Notes: generated by a model not told the origin, from the letters alone. A DNA stretch of 12,317 bases from Christensenella sp. UBA7102 (GCA_002492415.1 DKYK01000027.1:1-12317), one strand, 5' to 3'; positions 5,270-12,240 are shown, counted from the first letter of the stretch. Program-made: numbers and translations.

Positions 5270-6517
5270 TTATTCCACCCTGCGGACGGGTGCGCCCAGC
5301 GACGCGAGCGATCCGGCCAGATCCACATAGCCTCGCTCGATATGCGCCACGTCAGTCACGACAGTGCGGCCCTCGGCGGTGAGGCCGGCGAGCACCAACG
5401 CCGCGCCAGCGCGCAGATCGGTGGCAGAGACATGCGCGCCATGCAGCTCGCACACCCCGCGCACAATGGCGCTGCGCCCGCGCACTGTGATGGACGCACC
5501 CATGCGCCGCAGCTGCGGGACCTGCATGAAGCGGTTTTCAAAGATGTGCTCGGTGAGTATGGAGGTGCCCTGTGCGCGGCAGAGCAGCGCCATCATCGGG
5601 GCCTGCAAGTCGGTGGGAAAGCCGGGATAGACCAGCGTCTCGATGTCCACGCCGGTCAGTTCCCCACCGCGTACGCGCAGGCCCGCCGCATCGCGCTCCA
5701 CCCGCGCGCCACACTCGCGCAGCTTGGCGATGACGGCGGCAAGCGTGCTCTCCTGCGCGCCGCGCAGCAGCACATCGCCGCCGGTGGCCGCGGCACACAG
5801 CAGCAGCGTGCCCGCCTCGATGCGGTCGGGCATGGGCGCGTGGCGTGCGCCGTGCAGTGCCGTCACCCCCTCGATGGTCACCGTGCTGCCGCCCGCGCCG
5901 CAGATGCGCGCGCCCATCTTGCCAAGAAGTTCCGCTAGATCGGCAATCTCCGGCTCCTTGGCGGCGTTTTCCAGCACGGTGGTGCCCTGGGCAAGTGTCG
6001 CGGCCATCATCAGGTTTTCCGTCGCGCCCACGGACGGGAAGTCCAGGTAGATGTGCGCGCCGTGCAGGCGCTGCGCCTCCGCCTCGATGCAGCCGTCGGC
6101 AAGCGCGATGTGCGCGCCCAGCGCGGCAAAGCCCTTCAAATGCAGATCGATGGGCCGTGAACCGATGGCGCAGCCCCCGGGGAACTGAATGCGCGCACGA
6201 CCCAGGCGCGCCAGCAGCGGCCCCATCGCCAGCACCGAGGCGCGCATGCGCTCCACCCAATGCCGTCCGGTGCAGTAGTCCGAAACATCGGCTCCGCACA
6301 GCGACATCTCGTCCCGTGAGCGCGTAACCTGCGCGCCCAGGTCGCCCAGCAGCGAGGCCATGCAGTCCACGTCGGCCAAACGGGGCACGCCGGTCAGCCC
6401 GATGCAATCCCGGGTCATCAGGCAGCAAGCCATCATGGGCAGCACGGCGTTTTTGGACCGCTGCACCGTAATCTCTCCCCGCAGCGCGGGGCTTTTTTCC
6501 ACCACATAGTGCGCCAT
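5270..6517 (-). CDS. murA: UDP-N-acetylglucosamine 1-carboxyvinyltransferase, MurA
   Basis: A 415-residue cytoplasmic enzyme that transfers enolpyruvate from PEP to UDP-GlcNAc, the first committed step of peptidoglycan synthesis. The active-site Cys is C116 in PGGCAIGSRPIDLHLKG (113-129), and the substrate-binding pair K22-N23 lies in SKNAVLP. ERMRASVLAMGPLLAR (89-104) and the late ENRFMQ motif are present. The residues before K22 are Arg-Ser instead of the usual Gly-Ala, and the body is Cys- and Ala-rich. Clostridia often have two MurA paralogs, and the one beside spoIID is the type seen here. The ATG at 6515-6517 has an AGGTGA-like site upstream. Expression is probably driven from the divergent region shared with the DUF2089 gene, although no clean -35/-10 pair was found. 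Confidence 0.95.
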   Translation of the reverse strand: MAHYVVEKSPALRGEITVQRSKNAVLPMMACCLMTRDCIGLTGVPRLADVDCMASLLGDLGAQVTRSRDEMSLCGADVSDYCTGRHWVERMRASVLAMGPLLARLGRARIQFPGGCAIGSRPIDLHLKGFAALGAHIALADGCIEAEAQRLHGAHIYLDFPSVGATENLMMAATLAQGTTVLENAAKEPEIADLAELLGKMGARICGAGGSTVTIEGVTALHGARHAPMPDRIEAGTLLLCAAATGGDVLLRGAQESTLAAVIAKLRECGARVERDAAGLRVRGGELTGVDIETLVYPGFPTDLQAPMMALLCRAQGTSILTEHIFENRFMQVPQLRRMGASITVRGRSAIVRGVCELHGAHVSATDLRAGAALVLAGLTAEGRTVVTDVAHIERGYVDLAGSLASLGAPVRRVE

Positions 6518-6547
6518 CAGCGTTCACCTCACCTTTTGCAAATAGTA

Positions 6548-6582
6548 TTTTTGCCGCGCGCGCCCTTCATGCACGGCAAAAA
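6548..6582. repeat. Inverted repeat in the murA / DUF2089 divergent region
   Basis: TTTTTGCCG (6548-6556) and CGGCAAAAA (6574-6582) form a 9-bp perfect dyad with a 17-nt centre. It lies about 30 nt upstream of murA and 20 nt upstream of the DUF2089 promoter. There is no T run, so an operator is more likely than a terminator. Nothing else is evident in the 140-nt gap apart from the promoter and direct repeats listed separately. Confidence 0.5.
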
Positions 6583-6603
6583 ACGGCGGGGCTGGAAACG
6601 CTA

Positions 6604-6632
6604 TTGACTTTAATTTTATTAAATGCTATACT
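6604..6632 (+). promoter_or_regulatory. SigA promoter of the DUF2089 cassette
   Basis: TTGACT (6604-6609), 17-bp AT-rich spacer, TATACT (6627-6632). Transcription would start about 20 nt before the ribosome binding site AAAGGAGGT. Confidence 0.9.
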
Positions 6633-6645
6633 CAATTTTATTAAA
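6612..6645 (+). repeat. 12-bp direct repeat overlapping the DUF2089 promoter (candidate operator)
   Basis: AATTTTATTAAA occurs exactly at 6612-6623, inside the promoter spacer, and again at 6634-6645, around the transcription start. The start-to-start distance is 22 bp, about two helical turns. This placement would block RNA polymerase if bound, and the first gene behind it encodes a DNA-binding-like protein. Confidence 0.65.
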
Positions 6646-6657
6646 GGAGGTGGGGAG

Positions 6658-6963
6658 ATGACGCCCGAAACGCTGCCGGAATGGCTGACCGGTCTGGAAG
6701 AAGAGGATCTCTCCTTCATCAAGAATTTTCTGCTGGTCTCCGGCTCGCTCAAGGAGGCGGCAGCGCTGTACGGCGTGAGCTACCCCACGGTTCGGCTGCG
6801 ACTGGACAAGCTCATCGCCAAAATTCGCGCTGGCGACGTCTCGGCGGACGAACCCTATGTCGCGCTGGTCAAGCGGCTGGCGCTGGGCGACCGCATCGAT
6901 TACGACACGGCGAAGCTGCTCATCACGGAGTACCGCCGCCTGCATGGAAAGGAGTATCATTGA
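6658..6963 (+). CDS. DUF2089-type helix-turn-helix protein without zinc ribbon
   Basis: A 101-residue protein resembling the C-terminal part of DUF2089 proteins. A PEWLTGLEEEDLSFIKNFLL helix (about residues 5-24) precedes the helix-turn-helix GSLKEAAALYGVSYPTVRLR (about 28-47) and the DKLIAKI helix. Family members usually carry an N-terminal zinc ribbon with two CxxC pairs; none is present here. A C-terminal extension of about 40 residues (ADEPYVALVKRLALGDRIDY onward) may be an oligomerisation or partner-binding part. The ATG at 6658 is chosen because GGAGG lies 7 nt upstream; the longer frame from 6604 starts inside the promoter. It is probably a repressor acting on its own promoter (inference) and is followed 3 nt later by a small membrane protein. 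Confidence 0.75.
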   Translation: MTPETLPEWLTGLEEEDLSFIKNFLLVSGSLKEAAALYGVSYPTVRLRLDKLIAKIRAGDVSADEPYVALVKRLALGDRIDYDTAKLLITEYRRLHGKEYH

Positions 6964-6966
6964 ATC

Positions 6967-7143
6967 ATGAGCATGAGTTTTGCATTGGTAAATATCGTTC
7001 TGGTGATCCTCGCCGTCCTGTTTGCGCTCGCCGTGGTCGCGGCGGTTGTGGTTGGCCTTGTGCTGCTGCTGCGCAAGCAGAGCCGCAAGAGCGGCCCGAA
7101 AGAGGATCCGGAAGGCAAAAAAATGAAAATTGAGGACCTGTGA
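6967..7143 (+). CDS. Small single-pass membrane protein, partner of the DUF2089 gene
   Basis: A 58-residue protein not recognised as a named family. It has a short head (MSMSFAL), one long hydrophobic segment (about residues 8-35, almost only V, L, A, I and G), then a charged tail starting RKQSRKSGPKEDPEGKK and ending MKIEDL. The basic stretch after the helix predicts the tail on the cytoplasmic side. It begins 3 nt after the DUF2089 stop, with AAAGGAG 12 nt upstream inside the end of that gene, so the two are very likely co-translated. Pairs of a soluble HTH regulator and a tiny membrane protein often work as sensor and regulator or sequestering anchor; that role here is inference only. Confidence 0.7.
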   Translation: MSMSFALVNIVLVILAVLFALAVVAAVVVGLVLLLRKQSRKSGPKEDPEGKKMKIEDL

Positions 7144-7166
7144 GGGCAAAAAACTCATTTTGCGGC

Positions 7167-7197
7167 TTGACTTTGACGCGGCGTAAACCGGTATACT
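7167..7197 (+). promoter_or_regulatory. MerR-type promoter with 19-bp spacer and palindrome
   Basis: TTGACT (7167-7172) and TATACT (7192-7197) are separated by 19 bp, the overlong spacing typical of promoters that MerR-family activators untwist. A near-palindrome, GTAAACCGGTATAC (7183-7196, 12 of 14 symmetric), overlaps the -10. The downstream gene encodes a MerR protein, so this is likely its autoregulatory site. Confidence 0.75.
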
Positions 7198-7223
7198 AAA
7201 GCGCGTAAAGAGGAGGGAACGCC

Positions 7224-8147
7224 GTGAACCGAAACATCAGCCAGGTATCGCGCCTGCTGCAGGTCTCCACGCGCACGCTGCGCTACTATGAGGAAGTGGG
7301 GCTCATCCACAGCCGCCGCGAGCCGGGGTACGCCTACCGCGTATACGACGAGGACACGCTGCTGCGCCTGCAGCGCATCGTGTTCCTGCGCAGGATGCGC
7401 ATTCCGCTCAAGAGCATCGGTGTGCTGCTGGACTGCACCGACGCCCGCAGCGCCGCGCAGGTGCTGCAGGCGCGCATATCGGAGCTCTCCGGCGAAATCG
7501 GCGCGCAGCAGCGGGCGCTGGAGCTGCTGGGGCGTCTGGAGCGCATGGTGCGCCTGGGCGCCGTCCGCTGGGAGGATCTGCCTGATGCCGCCCTTCCGGC
7601 GCTCCCTCCGGAGCAAAAGGAGGAAACAGCCATGATGCAACCCCGTTCCATCGGCCCCTTTGACGTGCGCATCCTGCAGCTGCCGCCCATGGCGGTGGCC
7701 GCGGCGCAGTACACCGGCGAGGACCCGGAGCTGCACGCACAGCAGCTTCTGCGCGCCTTCATTGAGCAGAGCGGCCTGGCCGCCCGCAAGCCCGACGCGC
7801 GCGTATTCGGCTTCAACAACCCCTGCCCGACGCAGGACCAGCCCGTCTACGGCTACGAACTGCAGGTGACCATCCCCGAGGACCTGCCCGTGCCCGCGCC
7901 GCTGGTCAAAAAGCGCCTGCGCGGCGGGCTATACGCGGCGCACGCCATCCGCATGGGGGATTTTCACGAGTGGCAGGACCTGGCGCAGTGGGCGGAGCGC
8001 AGCAAGGACTACCAGCCGAACTACGTGCCGGACGGCGAGCCCTTCATGGGCGGCCTGCTTGAGGAGCACCTGAACTTCGTGCTGAACTGGCCGGAGGAGG
8101 GCCGCCAGCAGCTGGATTTGCTGATGCCCATCAAGGCCCGCGCCTAG
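7224..8147 (+). CDS. MerR-family transcriptional activator with GyrI-like effector-binding domain
   Basis: A 307-residue cytoplasmic regulator. Residues 4-70 form the MerR winged helix: ISQVSRLLQVSTRTLRYYEE, then VGLIHSRREPGYAYRVYDED and a second helix with LQRIVFLRRMRIPLKSIG. Residues about 75-112 are a dimerising coiled coil, 113-136 a linker, and 137-307 a GyrI/AraC-type effector-binding domain (PFDVRILQLPPMAVAAAQYTG, VYGYELQVTIPEDLP, GGLYAAHAIRMGDFHEWQDL). This is the BmrR/Mta/TipA architecture, which senses small, often drug-like ligands. The start is GTG at 7224 with AGGAGGG 6 nt upstream. No transporter or target gene follows, so the regulon is elsewhere or only itself. A second start lies at the domain boundary. 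Confidence 0.9.
   Translation: MNRNISQVSRLLQVSTRTLRYYEEVGLIHSRREPGYAYRVYDEDTLLRLQRIVFLRRMRIPLKSIGVLLDCTDARSAAQVLQARISELSGEIGAQQRALELLGRLERMVRLGAVRWEDLPDAALPALPPEQKEETAMMQPRSIGPFDVRILQLPPMAVAAAQYTGEDPELHAQQLLRAFIEQSGLAARKPDARVFGFNNPCPTQDQPVYGYELQVTIPEDLPVPAPLVKKRLRGGLYAAHAIRMGDFHEWQDLAQWAERSKDYQPNYVPDGEPFMGGLLEEHLNFVLNWPEEGRQQLDLLMPIKARA
7615..7634 (+). promoter_or_regulatory. Internal ribosome binding site and in-frame ATG within the MerR gene
   Basis: AAAAGGAGG (7615-7623) is followed after 8 nt by ATGATG (7632-7637), in frame at codons 137-138, exactly where the linker ends and the effector domain begins. Starting here would yield a 171-residue effector-binding domain alone (7632-8147), analogous to TipAS made from the tipA gene. 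Confidence 0.5.
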
Positions 8148-8154
8148 CTTGCGC

Positions 8155-8207
8155 AAAACAGCGCCATTTCCGAAGCGGCAAGTTTCGGAAATGGCGCTGT
8201 TTTTTTT
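8155..8207. terminator. Bidirectional Rho-independent terminator between MerR and tcdA
   Basis: A perfect 20-bp stem, arms at 8155-8174 and 8184-8203, with a 9-nt loop and eight T on the plus strand (8200-8207). The two genes converge here; on the minus strand it begins right after the tcdA stop codon and ends with TTTT. Confidence 0.95.
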
Positions 8208-8929
8208 CAGATGCCGGCAAGGTCGCGGATGACCTCTCCGGCGAGGATGAGCCCGGCGGCGGCGGGCACAAACGCGACGCTGCCCGGCGACCGCTTGCGG
8301 GAGGGACTCTCCTCGCCCTCGGTCTGCGCGTCGGGCGTGGGCGTGCGCGGGAGCTCGCGGGAATAGACCACCTTGAGATGCTCAATGCCGCGGCGCTTGA
8401 GCTCGCGGCGCATCACGCGGGCGAGGGGGCATACCGAGGTCTGCTGGATGTCGGCCACCTCGAAGGCGGCGGCGTCCAGCTTGTTGCCCGCGCCCATGCA
8501 GCTGATGATGGGCGTACCCGCCCGGCGCGCCTGTTCCACGAGCGCCAGCTTGCCCGTGACGGTATCGATGGCGTCCACCACATAATCGTACTGCGCAAAA
8601 TCGAACTGCGCGGCGGTTTCGGGCGAATAGAACACCCGGTGGGCGCGCACCACAGCCTGGGGATTGATATCGCGGATGCGCTGGGCGGCCACATCCACCT
8701 TATACTGCCCCACGGTGCTGTGGGTGGCGATGATTTGGCGGTTGAGGTTGCTCAGGCAGACCGTATCGTCGTCGATGAGGTCCAGCGCGCCCACGCCGCT
8801 GCGCGCGAGCGCCTCGACGGCATACCCCCCCACGCCGCCGACGCCGAACACCGCGACGCGCGCGGCGAACAGCCGCTGCAGCCCCCGCTCCCCCAGCAGC
8901 ATCTGCGTCCGGATGAATTGCTCCGACAT
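8207..8929 (-). CDS. tcdA: ThiF/E1-like tRNA threonylcarbamoyladenosine dehydratase, TcdA
   Basis: A 240-residue ThiF-fold enzyme. TcdA (CsdL/YgdL) uses ATP to convert t6A at position 37 of ANN-decoding tRNAs to its cyclic form. Seen here: FGVGGVGGYAVEALARSG (28-45), the nucleotide-binding Gly loop; LIDDDTVCLSNLNRQ (51-65) with the Asp and Arg that hold ATP; K77; VVDAIDT (117-123); SCMGAGNKLD (143-152); and TSVCPLAR (164-171), typical of this subgroup rather than MoeB or ThiF. The C-terminus has GSVAFVPAAAGLILAGEVI. It lacks the CxxC zinc pairs of MoeB. The ATG at 8927-8929, behind GGAAGG, is preferred to the longer frame from 9019, which overlaps the promoter. It is a monocistron, not linked to csdA here. 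Confidence 0.9.
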   Translation of the reverse strand: MSEQFIRTQMLLGERGLQRLFAARVAVFGVGGVGGYAVEALARSGVGALDLIDDDTVCLSNLNRQIIATHSTVGQYKVDVAAQRIRDINPQAVVRAHRVFYSPETAAQFDFAQYDYVVDAIDTVTGKLALVEQARRAGTPIISCMGAGNKLDAAAFEVADIQQTSVCPLARVMRRELKRRGIEHLKVVYSRELPRTPTPDAQTEGEESPSRKRSPGSVAFVPAAAGLILAGEVIRDLAGI

Positions 8930-8953
8930 GCTTCCTTCCCCCTTTTGAGCAGG

Positions 8954-8983
8954 AGTATAGCACAGCCCGGGGCGCGGCGTCAA
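8954..8983 (-). promoter_or_regulatory. SigA promoter of tcdA
   Basis: On the minus strand: TTGACG (8978-8983), 18-bp GC-rich spacer, TATACT (8954-8959), about 24 nt upstream of the start codon. Confidence 0.85.
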
Positions 8984-9007
8984 TGCTCCCCTGCGCCGGG
9001 CAGAAGA

Positions 9008-9037
9008 AAGGACCCGCACCTTGCGGCGCGGGTCCTT
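9008..9037 (-). terminator. Rho-independent terminator of the Big2/SH3b protein gene
   Basis: AAGGACCCGC (9008-9017) and GCGGGTCCTT (9028-9037) form a perfect 10-bp stem with a 10-nt loop, followed on the minus strand by TTTCTTCT. It lies 38 nt after the stop codon. Confidence 0.85.
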
Positions 9038-9075
9038 CTTGTTTCACAGCTTGCTTGGTTCACGCTTGCACTTTA

Positions 9076-10428
9076 TTACTTGGCAATGTACTTGGAAGCA
9101 ACGTAAGTGCCGTTGGCCAGCTTGGCCCAGCCGTTCTTGATCTCAACGACCTGCACGGCGTCGCCACGATGGATCATGCCATTCTTGCCGTAGGAGGTAC
9201 CGGGGCCCTTGCGGACGTTCAGGTTACGGCAGGTGACATAGTAGGTGGTGGTCTTGTCGACCGGGGGGATGGAGGGGCCAGCGGTGACGACGATCTTCAT
9301 GGAACCAGTGGAGAGGTACTTAACACCAGCATTGGTGGTGTAGCTCGCCTGGATGTAGGCAACGCCCTCACGGGTACCGATGACGGTCTTGGCATCCTTC
9401 ACATCGACAACCTGAGCATCAGTGCCAGTGCCAGGATTGATGTCAGCATCAACGCGCTTGGAGGTCGCAACGCCCATCACAACGGGAGTGAAGGACTCGC
9501 CGACGGCGATGGTCTTGGTGGGCTCAGCAAAGTAGATGCCCTTGGGATCGGCTTCCTTGATCTCCTTACGAACAACGATGTCGTACTTCTTGGTCTCGTA
9601 CAGAGCGCCAGCGGTCTCAAGCTTGAACTTGATCTCCTTGTCTTCCTGGCCGTTGACGTAGAACTTCGCAACGGACTTATCCAGCTTCTGGCACTGGTCA
9701 GCAGGGATGGTGTAACCATCCAGGCAGATCGCAGCGATCTTGGAAGGCTCATTGGCGTAGGTGATGGCAGAGAAAGCCCTGCCATTCTCGTCCGCAAAGG
9801 TGAGCTTGATGTGAGCTTCGCCAGGAGTCGCAACATAATCCAGATAGATCTTGGAGCCAACGATGTAAGCATCCACAACCTTCTTGTCAGAAGAGATGTT
9901 GGTGATGGTCGCGGTCTTGGCATCCTTGTAAGCAGCGGTGTTGACCAGCTTCACGGAAACCTTGGCGGTCTCGGTGACGGTAACATCATTAGTAGCGTTC
10001 TTGCCAGTGATCTGCACCAGGTAGGTGTCAGAGTAACCAGCCTTGGTCAGCTCAACGGGGAAGCTAACTTCGCCAGCGCTGAAGCCAACGCCAGGAATGG
10101 AGCTATCCAGCTTCTTACCGTCGATGGTGACGGTGACGTCGTTCACCAGATCATCGTCCAGGCCCTTGATGGTAACATACGCCATCTTGGTCTTCTCGGA
10201 CCACTTACCGGTCACATCAGCGTCTTCCTTCTCGAAGTTGTAGTTGTAGGTGATGGAGTTAGCCTGCTTCTCCTCAGCCACGTCGCCAACCTGAGTGCCA
10301 ACGCTCTTGACAATCAGAGTGTAGTTCTTGTCAGACACGGTCTTGTTGGTGGTCGTGTCAGCGCTCATCGCGGGAATCATGCACAGCACCATAACCAGTG
10401 CAAGCACGATCGCAAGAGTCTTTTTCAT
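9076..10428 (-). CDS. Secreted wall protein with Big2-like and C-terminal SH3b domains
   Basis: A 450-residue exported protein. MKKTLAIVLALVMVLCMIPA then MSA is a classic signal peptide with cleavage likely after A23; the Cys at 16 lacks a lipobox. Residues about 30-290 are beta-rich, Thr/Val/Lys-rich Ig-like segments without a recognised family. Residues about 296-382 resemble a Big2 domain (IYFAEPTKTIAVGESFTPVV, ending MKIVVT). Residues 393-450 are a bacterial SH3 domain (NLNVRKGPGTSYGKNG, GWAKLANGTYVASKYI), which typically binds peptidoglycan. Codon use is strongly biased, with Lys mostly AAG and almost no TTA, CTA or TCA codons, and is less GC-rich than its neighbours, suggesting high expression. 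The ATG at 10426-10428 follows AAAGGGG. It has two promoters, a long leader and its own terminator. It is probably a structural envelope protein; no enzymatic residues are recognised. Confidence 0.85.
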   Translation of the reverse strand: MKKTLAIVLALVMVLCMIPAMSADTTTNKTVSDKNYTLIVKSVGTQVGDVAEEKQANSITYNYNFEKEDADVTGKWSEKTKMAYVTIKGLDDDLVNDVTVTIDGKKLDSSIPGVGFSAGEVSFPVELTKAGYSDTYLVQITGKNATNDVTVTETAKVSVKLVNTAAYKDAKTATITNISSDKKVVDAYIVGSKIYLDYVATPGEAHIKLTFADENGRAFSAITYANEPSKIAAICLDGYTIPADQCQKLDKSVAKFYVNGQEDKEIKFKLETAGALYETKKYDIVVRKEIKEADPKGIYFAEPTKTIAVGESFTPVVMGVATSKRVDADINPGTGTDAQVVDVKDAKTVIGTREGVAYIQASYTTNAGVKYLSTGSMKIVVTAGPSIPPVDKTTTYYVTCRNLNVRKGPGTSYGKNGMIHRGDAVQVVEIKNGWAKLANGTYVASKYIAK

Positions 10429-10482
10429 TGTGGTTTTCCCCTTTCGCAATTTTTTGGAACCAAGCCTTGTGAATCCTGCTCT

Positions 10483-10511
10483 ATGATAACACAACTGTCA
10501 AGAATTGTAAA
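10483..10511 (-). promoter_or_regulatory. Proximal promoter of the Big2/SH3b gene
   Basis: On the minus strand: TTTACA (10506-10511), 17-bp spacer, TATCAT (10483-10488), about 55 nt upstream of the start codon. A TTGACA also lies inside the spacer but has no -10 at proper distance. Confidence 0.65.
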
Positions 10512-10525
10512 GCTTCTTCGTCACA

Positions 10526-10554
10526 TTTCTGAAACAAACTTCGCTTTTCTGAAA
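10526..10554. repeat. Paired 9-bp palindromes upstream of the proximal promoter
   Basis: TTTCTGAAA (palindromic around its centre) occurs at 10526-10534 and 10546-10554, exactly 20 bp apart, so both face the same side of the helix. If transcription starts near 10476 the sites centre near -54 and -74, positions typical for an activator. Confidence 0.6.
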
Positions 10555-10557
10555 TCT

Positions 10558-10577
10558 CCGGCGGCTGTGAACGCCGG
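10558..10577 (-). other. Hairpin in the leader between pyrH and the Big2/SH3b gene
   Basis: CCGGCG (10558-10563) and CGCCGG (10572-10577) form a 6-bp GC stem with an 8-nt loop and no T run. The whole 10429-10713 gap (285 nt) holds two promoters, the paired palindromes and this hairpin; no known riboswitch core was recognised and no clear pyrH terminator was found. Confidence 0.4.
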
Positions 10578-10653
10578 GGGTTTCGCAATTCCCGCGCCGT
10601 GTCATCCTTAACCAGGAACTCACTGGCTTGTTACGATTCCTGATTACATCCAG

Positions 10654-10682
10654 ATTGTAACATTTCCGTCACATCTTGTCAA
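10654..10682 (-). promoter_or_regulatory. Distal SigA promoter of the Big2/SH3b gene
   Basis: On the minus strand: perfect TTGACA (10677-10682), 17-bp spacer, TACAAT (10654-10659). It begins only 31 nt after the pyrH stop and would give a leader of about 220 nt before the ATG at 10428. The string ATGTGACG lies in its spacer (10667-10674) and again just upstream of the proximal promoter (10519-10526). Confidence 0.85.
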
Positions 10683-10713
10683 GGGGTTCGGGCAAATTTA
10701 TTACAAAAATATT

Positions 10714-11454
<741 letters not shown>

Positions 11455-11487
11455 GATGAAATTCTCCTTTCCCGCTTCATTTTCCTT

Positions 11488-11516
11488 AAAAAAAGGGAAC
11501 GCGGCGGAGCGTTCCC
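11488..11516 (-). terminator. Rho-independent terminator between tsf and pyrH
   Basis: GCGTTCCC (11509-11516) and GGGAACGC (11495-11502) form a perfect 8-bp stem with a 6-nt loop, and on the minus strand it is followed by seven T (11488-11494). It lies 17 nt after the tsf stop, and only 33 nt remain before the pyrH start. Confidence 0.9.
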
Positions 11517-11533
11517 TGTGGGTTTTGTGGATT

Positions 11534-12187
11534 TTACGCCTTCTTGGTCTGCGCGGCGACTTCCTCGGCGAGGTTGTCATGGCGCTTCTCCAGGCCCTCG
11601 CCCATCTCGTAGCGGACGAAGCGGCGAATCTTGATGTTCTCGCCGGTCATCTGCACGCGCTGGGTGACGTACTGCGCGATGGTCATGTTGGGGTCCTTGA
11701 CGAAGAGCTGATCGACCAGGCAGTTGTCCTTGTAGTACTTCTCGACGCGGCCCTCGACCATGCGATCGACGATCTTCTCGGGCTTGCCCTCGTTCAGAGC
11801 CTGGGCGCGCAGAATCTCGCGCTCCTTGTCCAGAATCTCAGCGGGGACCTCCTCGCGGTTCAAGTAGGCGGGGTTGGCCGCGGCGATGTGCATCGCAATG
11901 TCACGGACGAAGGACTTGAACTCAGGCGTCTTGGCCACAAAGTCGGTCTCGCAGTTGACCTCGACCATCACGCCGATCTTGCCGCCCATGTGGATGTAGG
12001 ACTCCACAACGCCCTCGGCGGCCACGCGGCCGGACTTCTTCTCGGCAGAAGCGATGCCCTTCTTGCGGAGCCACTCCATCGCCTTTTCCATATCGCCATT
12101 GGTCTCGGTCAGCGCCTTTTTGCACTCCATCATGCCAACGCCGGTCGCTTCGCGCAGTTCCTTAACCTGTGCTGCAGTGATTGCCAT
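11534..12187 (-). CDS. tsf: Translation elongation factor Ts, EF-Ts
   Basis: A 217-residue cytoplasmic factor that releases GDP from EF-Tu. The N-terminal UBA-like part (VKELREATGVGMMECKKALT, residues 8-27) is followed by AMEWLRKKGIASAEKK (36-51), RVAAEG (54-59) and the EF-Tu-contacting ETDFVAKTPEF (80-90). It is the short form common in Firmicutes and cyanobacteria, with a reduced second core subdomain compared with the 283-residue E. coli protein. The ATG at 12185-12187 follows AGGAGG at 9 nt. It sits 66 nt after rpsB and is bracketed by two terminator-like hairpins. Confidence 0.97.
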   Translation of the reverse strand: MAITAAQVKELREATGVGMMECKKALTETNGDMEKAMEWLRKKGIASAEKKSGRVAAEGVVESYIHMGGKIGVMVEVNCETDFVAKTPEFKSFVRDIAMHIAAANPAYLNREEVPAEILDKEREILRAQALNEGKPEKIVDRMVEGRVEKYYKDNCLVDQLFVKDPNMTIAQYVTQRVQMTGENIKIRRFVRYEMGEGLEKRHDNLAEEVAAQTKKA

Positions 12188-12211
12188 AGTGTGCTTCCTC
12201 CTGTTCTTAAT

Positions 12212-12240
12212 AAAAGGGAGGTTGTTGCGCAGCCTCCCTT
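12212..12240 (-). terminator. Terminator-like hairpin (attenuator) between rpsB and tsf
   Basis: AAGGGAGG (12214-12221) and CCTCCCTT (12233-12240) form a perfect 8-bp stem with an 11-nt loop. On the minus strand it is followed by TT then ATTAA, so the T run is weak and it probably acts as a partial attenuator or processing site. Confidence 0.65.

Noticed and set aside
5538..6527. Minus-strand 329-codon frame overlapping murA
   Set aside because: It is a frame-shifted reading of murA, rich in Arg, Gly and His and without motifs, while MurA is complete in the other frame.
9076..10428. Lipoprotein anchoring of the Big2/SH3b protein through Cys 16
   Set aside because: The residues before the Cys are V-L, without the small residue required at -1 of a lipobox; a normal signal peptidase site AMSA fits better.
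8983..10611. Plus-strand open frame of 542 codons opposite the Big2/SH3b gene
   Set aside because: It is an antisense shadow: the real gene almost never uses TTA, CTA or TCA, so few stops arise on the other strand. It also lacks a ribosome binding site and a recognisable domain, and runs through a promoter and a terminator.
10429..10650. Possible c-di-GMP or c-di-AMP riboswitch in the leader of the wall protein
   Set aside because: The segment has GC hairpins and GCGAAACC-like strings, but the conserved cores of these classes could not be laid out convincingly.
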